Shown: in pieces, positions 5,432-6,289 of the stretch
Position numbering within the stretch: position 1 is the first letter of the stretch
Layout: each line of letters starts with the position of its first letter
NCBI GenBank assembly: GCA_947464515.1
Contig: CANHXF010000108.1
Span: 1 to 6,289, forward strand
Length of the DNA stretch: 6,289 bases
From: Flavobacteriales bacterium
GTDB taxonomy: Bacteria > Bacteroidota > Bacteroidia > NS11-12g > UBA955
Direction of reading: 5' to 3'
The notes under the pieces: generated by a model
Database searches by the model: none
Seen by the model: only the letters and a program-made list of their open reading frames with translations
What the model was told of the DNA's origin: nothing
Program-made: the position numbers and the translations under genes

Positions 5432-6289
5432 ATGACATCAATAAACAGGCCTGTTACCATTGTTGGTGGGGGCATGTCGGGTCTGTCTGCCGCATACAAA
5501 CTGCAACAACTAGGTATTCCTTACGAATTGCATGAAGGAAGCAATGCGTGGGGTGGGAAGTTGCGAACCACAGATTTAGATGGTTTTTCATTGGATCATG
5601 GATTTCAAGTGATTCAAAGTGCTTATCCAGCGTTAGACGATTACAAGCAGGGTGGGTTGTTGGATGGCGCCCTCGCCTTCGGCTCGGGCGCTTGGCTGCT
5701 CACGGCGACAGGGAAAACCCTCATCGCTGATCCTATCAAACACGGCATCAAAGGCATCGGAGCGTTACTACACCCCGATATTAAATTCACCGATGTTATC
5801 AAAATTATCGCCCTTCGAAAGAAATTGCTATCCCAAAATCCTAGCGATTTTTTTCAATCTCACAATTCATCAAACACCACAATACCATCTACCCAAGATT
5901 ATCTGCTTTCGATTGGGTTTTCGGAAACCATTATCGAATCATTCTTTCGACCATTCTTTACTGGCATTTTTCTCGAAGAAGCGCTTCAAACCCCATGCTC
6001 TCTTTTTGATTTTATCTTTTGGGCGCTAGCCAAAGGCGATGCTCTGCTAATGCCCAATGGGGTCCAAACACTGCCCAATAGAATCGCCGCGAAACTCAAT
6101 CCGAGTCAGATTTTCCTAAATTCTACAGTGGGAAACAATCACCAAGCGGGAATTCCGTATCGCTCAACTACAACCTTATATTATTCCTTAGATCACGATG
6201 CCGGCTTAGGTAAGTTCTTGGCGCTCAACGCAAGCCGGATGGGACGTGTAAATCTTATCGCGGTTCCTTCAATGGTTCAATCCAGTTAT
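5432..6289 (+). CDS. FAD-dependent amine-oxidase-like oxidoreductase, 3' partial
   Basis: From the ATG at 5432 the frame is open to the last base: 286 codons with no stop, so the C-terminus is outside the window. Residues 6-37 form the FAD-binding unit: V-T-I-V-G-G-G-M-S-G-L-S (8-19) and an acidic residue (E35) at the end of strand 2. G-G-K-L-R-T follows at 41-46, the usual flavin-pyrophosphate contact of amine oxidases and phytoene-desaturase-like proteins. F-F-R-P-F-F-T-G-I-F-L-E (171-182) and K-G-D-A-L-L-M-P-N-G-V-Q-T-L-P (201-215) match the R-P-F-x-x-G-[IV]-F and G-x-x-x-I-P landmarks of the family. The family is cytoplasmic or membrane-associated; substrate unknown, with some relatives acting in pigment or isoprenoid pathways. 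It begins 3 bp after the putative sensor gene, so it is very probably co-transcribed with the sigma operon. Two oddities: about 30-35 residues seem to be missing around 230-245, and base composition shifts sharply near codon 80. Confidence 0.82.
   Translation, partial: MTSINRPVTIVGGGMSGLSAAYKLQQLGIPYELHEGSNAWGGKLRTTDLDGFSLDHGFQVIQSAYPALDDYKQGGLLDGALAFGSGAWLLTATGKTLIADPIKHGIKGIGALLHPDIKFTDVIKIIALRKKLLSQNPSDFFQSHNSSNTTIPSTQDYLLSIGFSETIIESFFRPFFTGIFLEEALQTPCSLFDFIFWALAKGDALLMPNGVQTLPNRIAAKLNPSQIFLNSTVGNNHQAGIPYRSTTTLYYSLDHDAGLGKFLALNASRMGRVNLIAVPSMVQSSY
5667..5691 (+). repeat. GC-rich imperfect hairpin inside the flavoprotein gene
   Basis: Arms GCGCCC (5667-5672) and GGGCGC (5686-5691) pair perfectly. 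Inside them GCC (5675-5677) pairs with GGC (5681-5683) around a TTC loop, leaving a 2x2 internal mismatch (TC opposite TC). This 25-nt stretch is about 84% G+C (21 of 25 bases) in otherwise AT-rich DNA. It codes for residues 79-87 (G-A-L-A-F-G-S-G-A), which still align with the family, so it may simply be unusual coding sequence. Confidence 0.5.

Noticed and set aside
5652..6029. Open frame of 125 codons on + in another frame inside the flavoprotein gene
   Set aside because: The frame starting at 5432 carries all the flavoprotein motifs through this region; the alternative frame has no recognisable motif.

Overview
The window looks like chromosomal DNA of a Bacteroidota bacterium, probably of the Flavobacteriales/Sphingobacteriales kind. 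Four things point there. The B12-binding MerR regulator resembles a Bacteroidota subfamily. There is a secreted beta-barrel protein of the PorT-like type. A sigma factor is followed by a small secreted protein of the type called 'sensor of ECF-type sigma factor' in flavobacteria. Upstream of rplS lies a textbook Bacteroidota promoter (TTG-type -33 box, 19 nt, TAnnTTTG -7 box). Shine-Dalgarno sequences are mostly absent, as usual in this phylum. The species cannot be told from the sequence.

Left part (1-2532): the 3' portion of a MerR/cobalamin-binding (CarH/LitR-like) regulator on + meets a DAO-family FAD oxidoreductase on - almost tail to tail (7 bp). Divergent from the oxidoreductase, with only 21 bp between proposed starts, is a secreted outer-membrane beta-barrel protein. 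Middle (2533-3164): a strong bidirectional terminator separates that gene from the convergent, single-gene rplS (ribosomal protein L19), which has its own promoter in a 202-bp divergent intergenic region.

Right part (3165 to window end): an apparent four-gene + strand operon. It holds an ECF sigma factor, a long acidic single-pass membrane protein (probable anti-sigma factor without a zinc motif), a small basic secreted protein overlapping it by 4 bp (probable periplasmic sensor), and 3 bp later a flavin amine-oxidase-like protein that runs off the window. The natural reading is an envelope-stress signalling module: the periplasmic protein acts on the membrane protein, which controls the sigma factor. 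The co-transcribed flavoprotein is an unexpected extra member.

Nothing here is clearly an undescribed system: no CRISPR, transposase, prophage or RNA gene was seen. The points most worth a second look are the sigma operon with its attached flavoprotein, the opposite charges of the two putative envelope partners, and the odd structure of the last gene (apparent internal deletion, and a G/C-skew reversal at a GC-rich hairpin).
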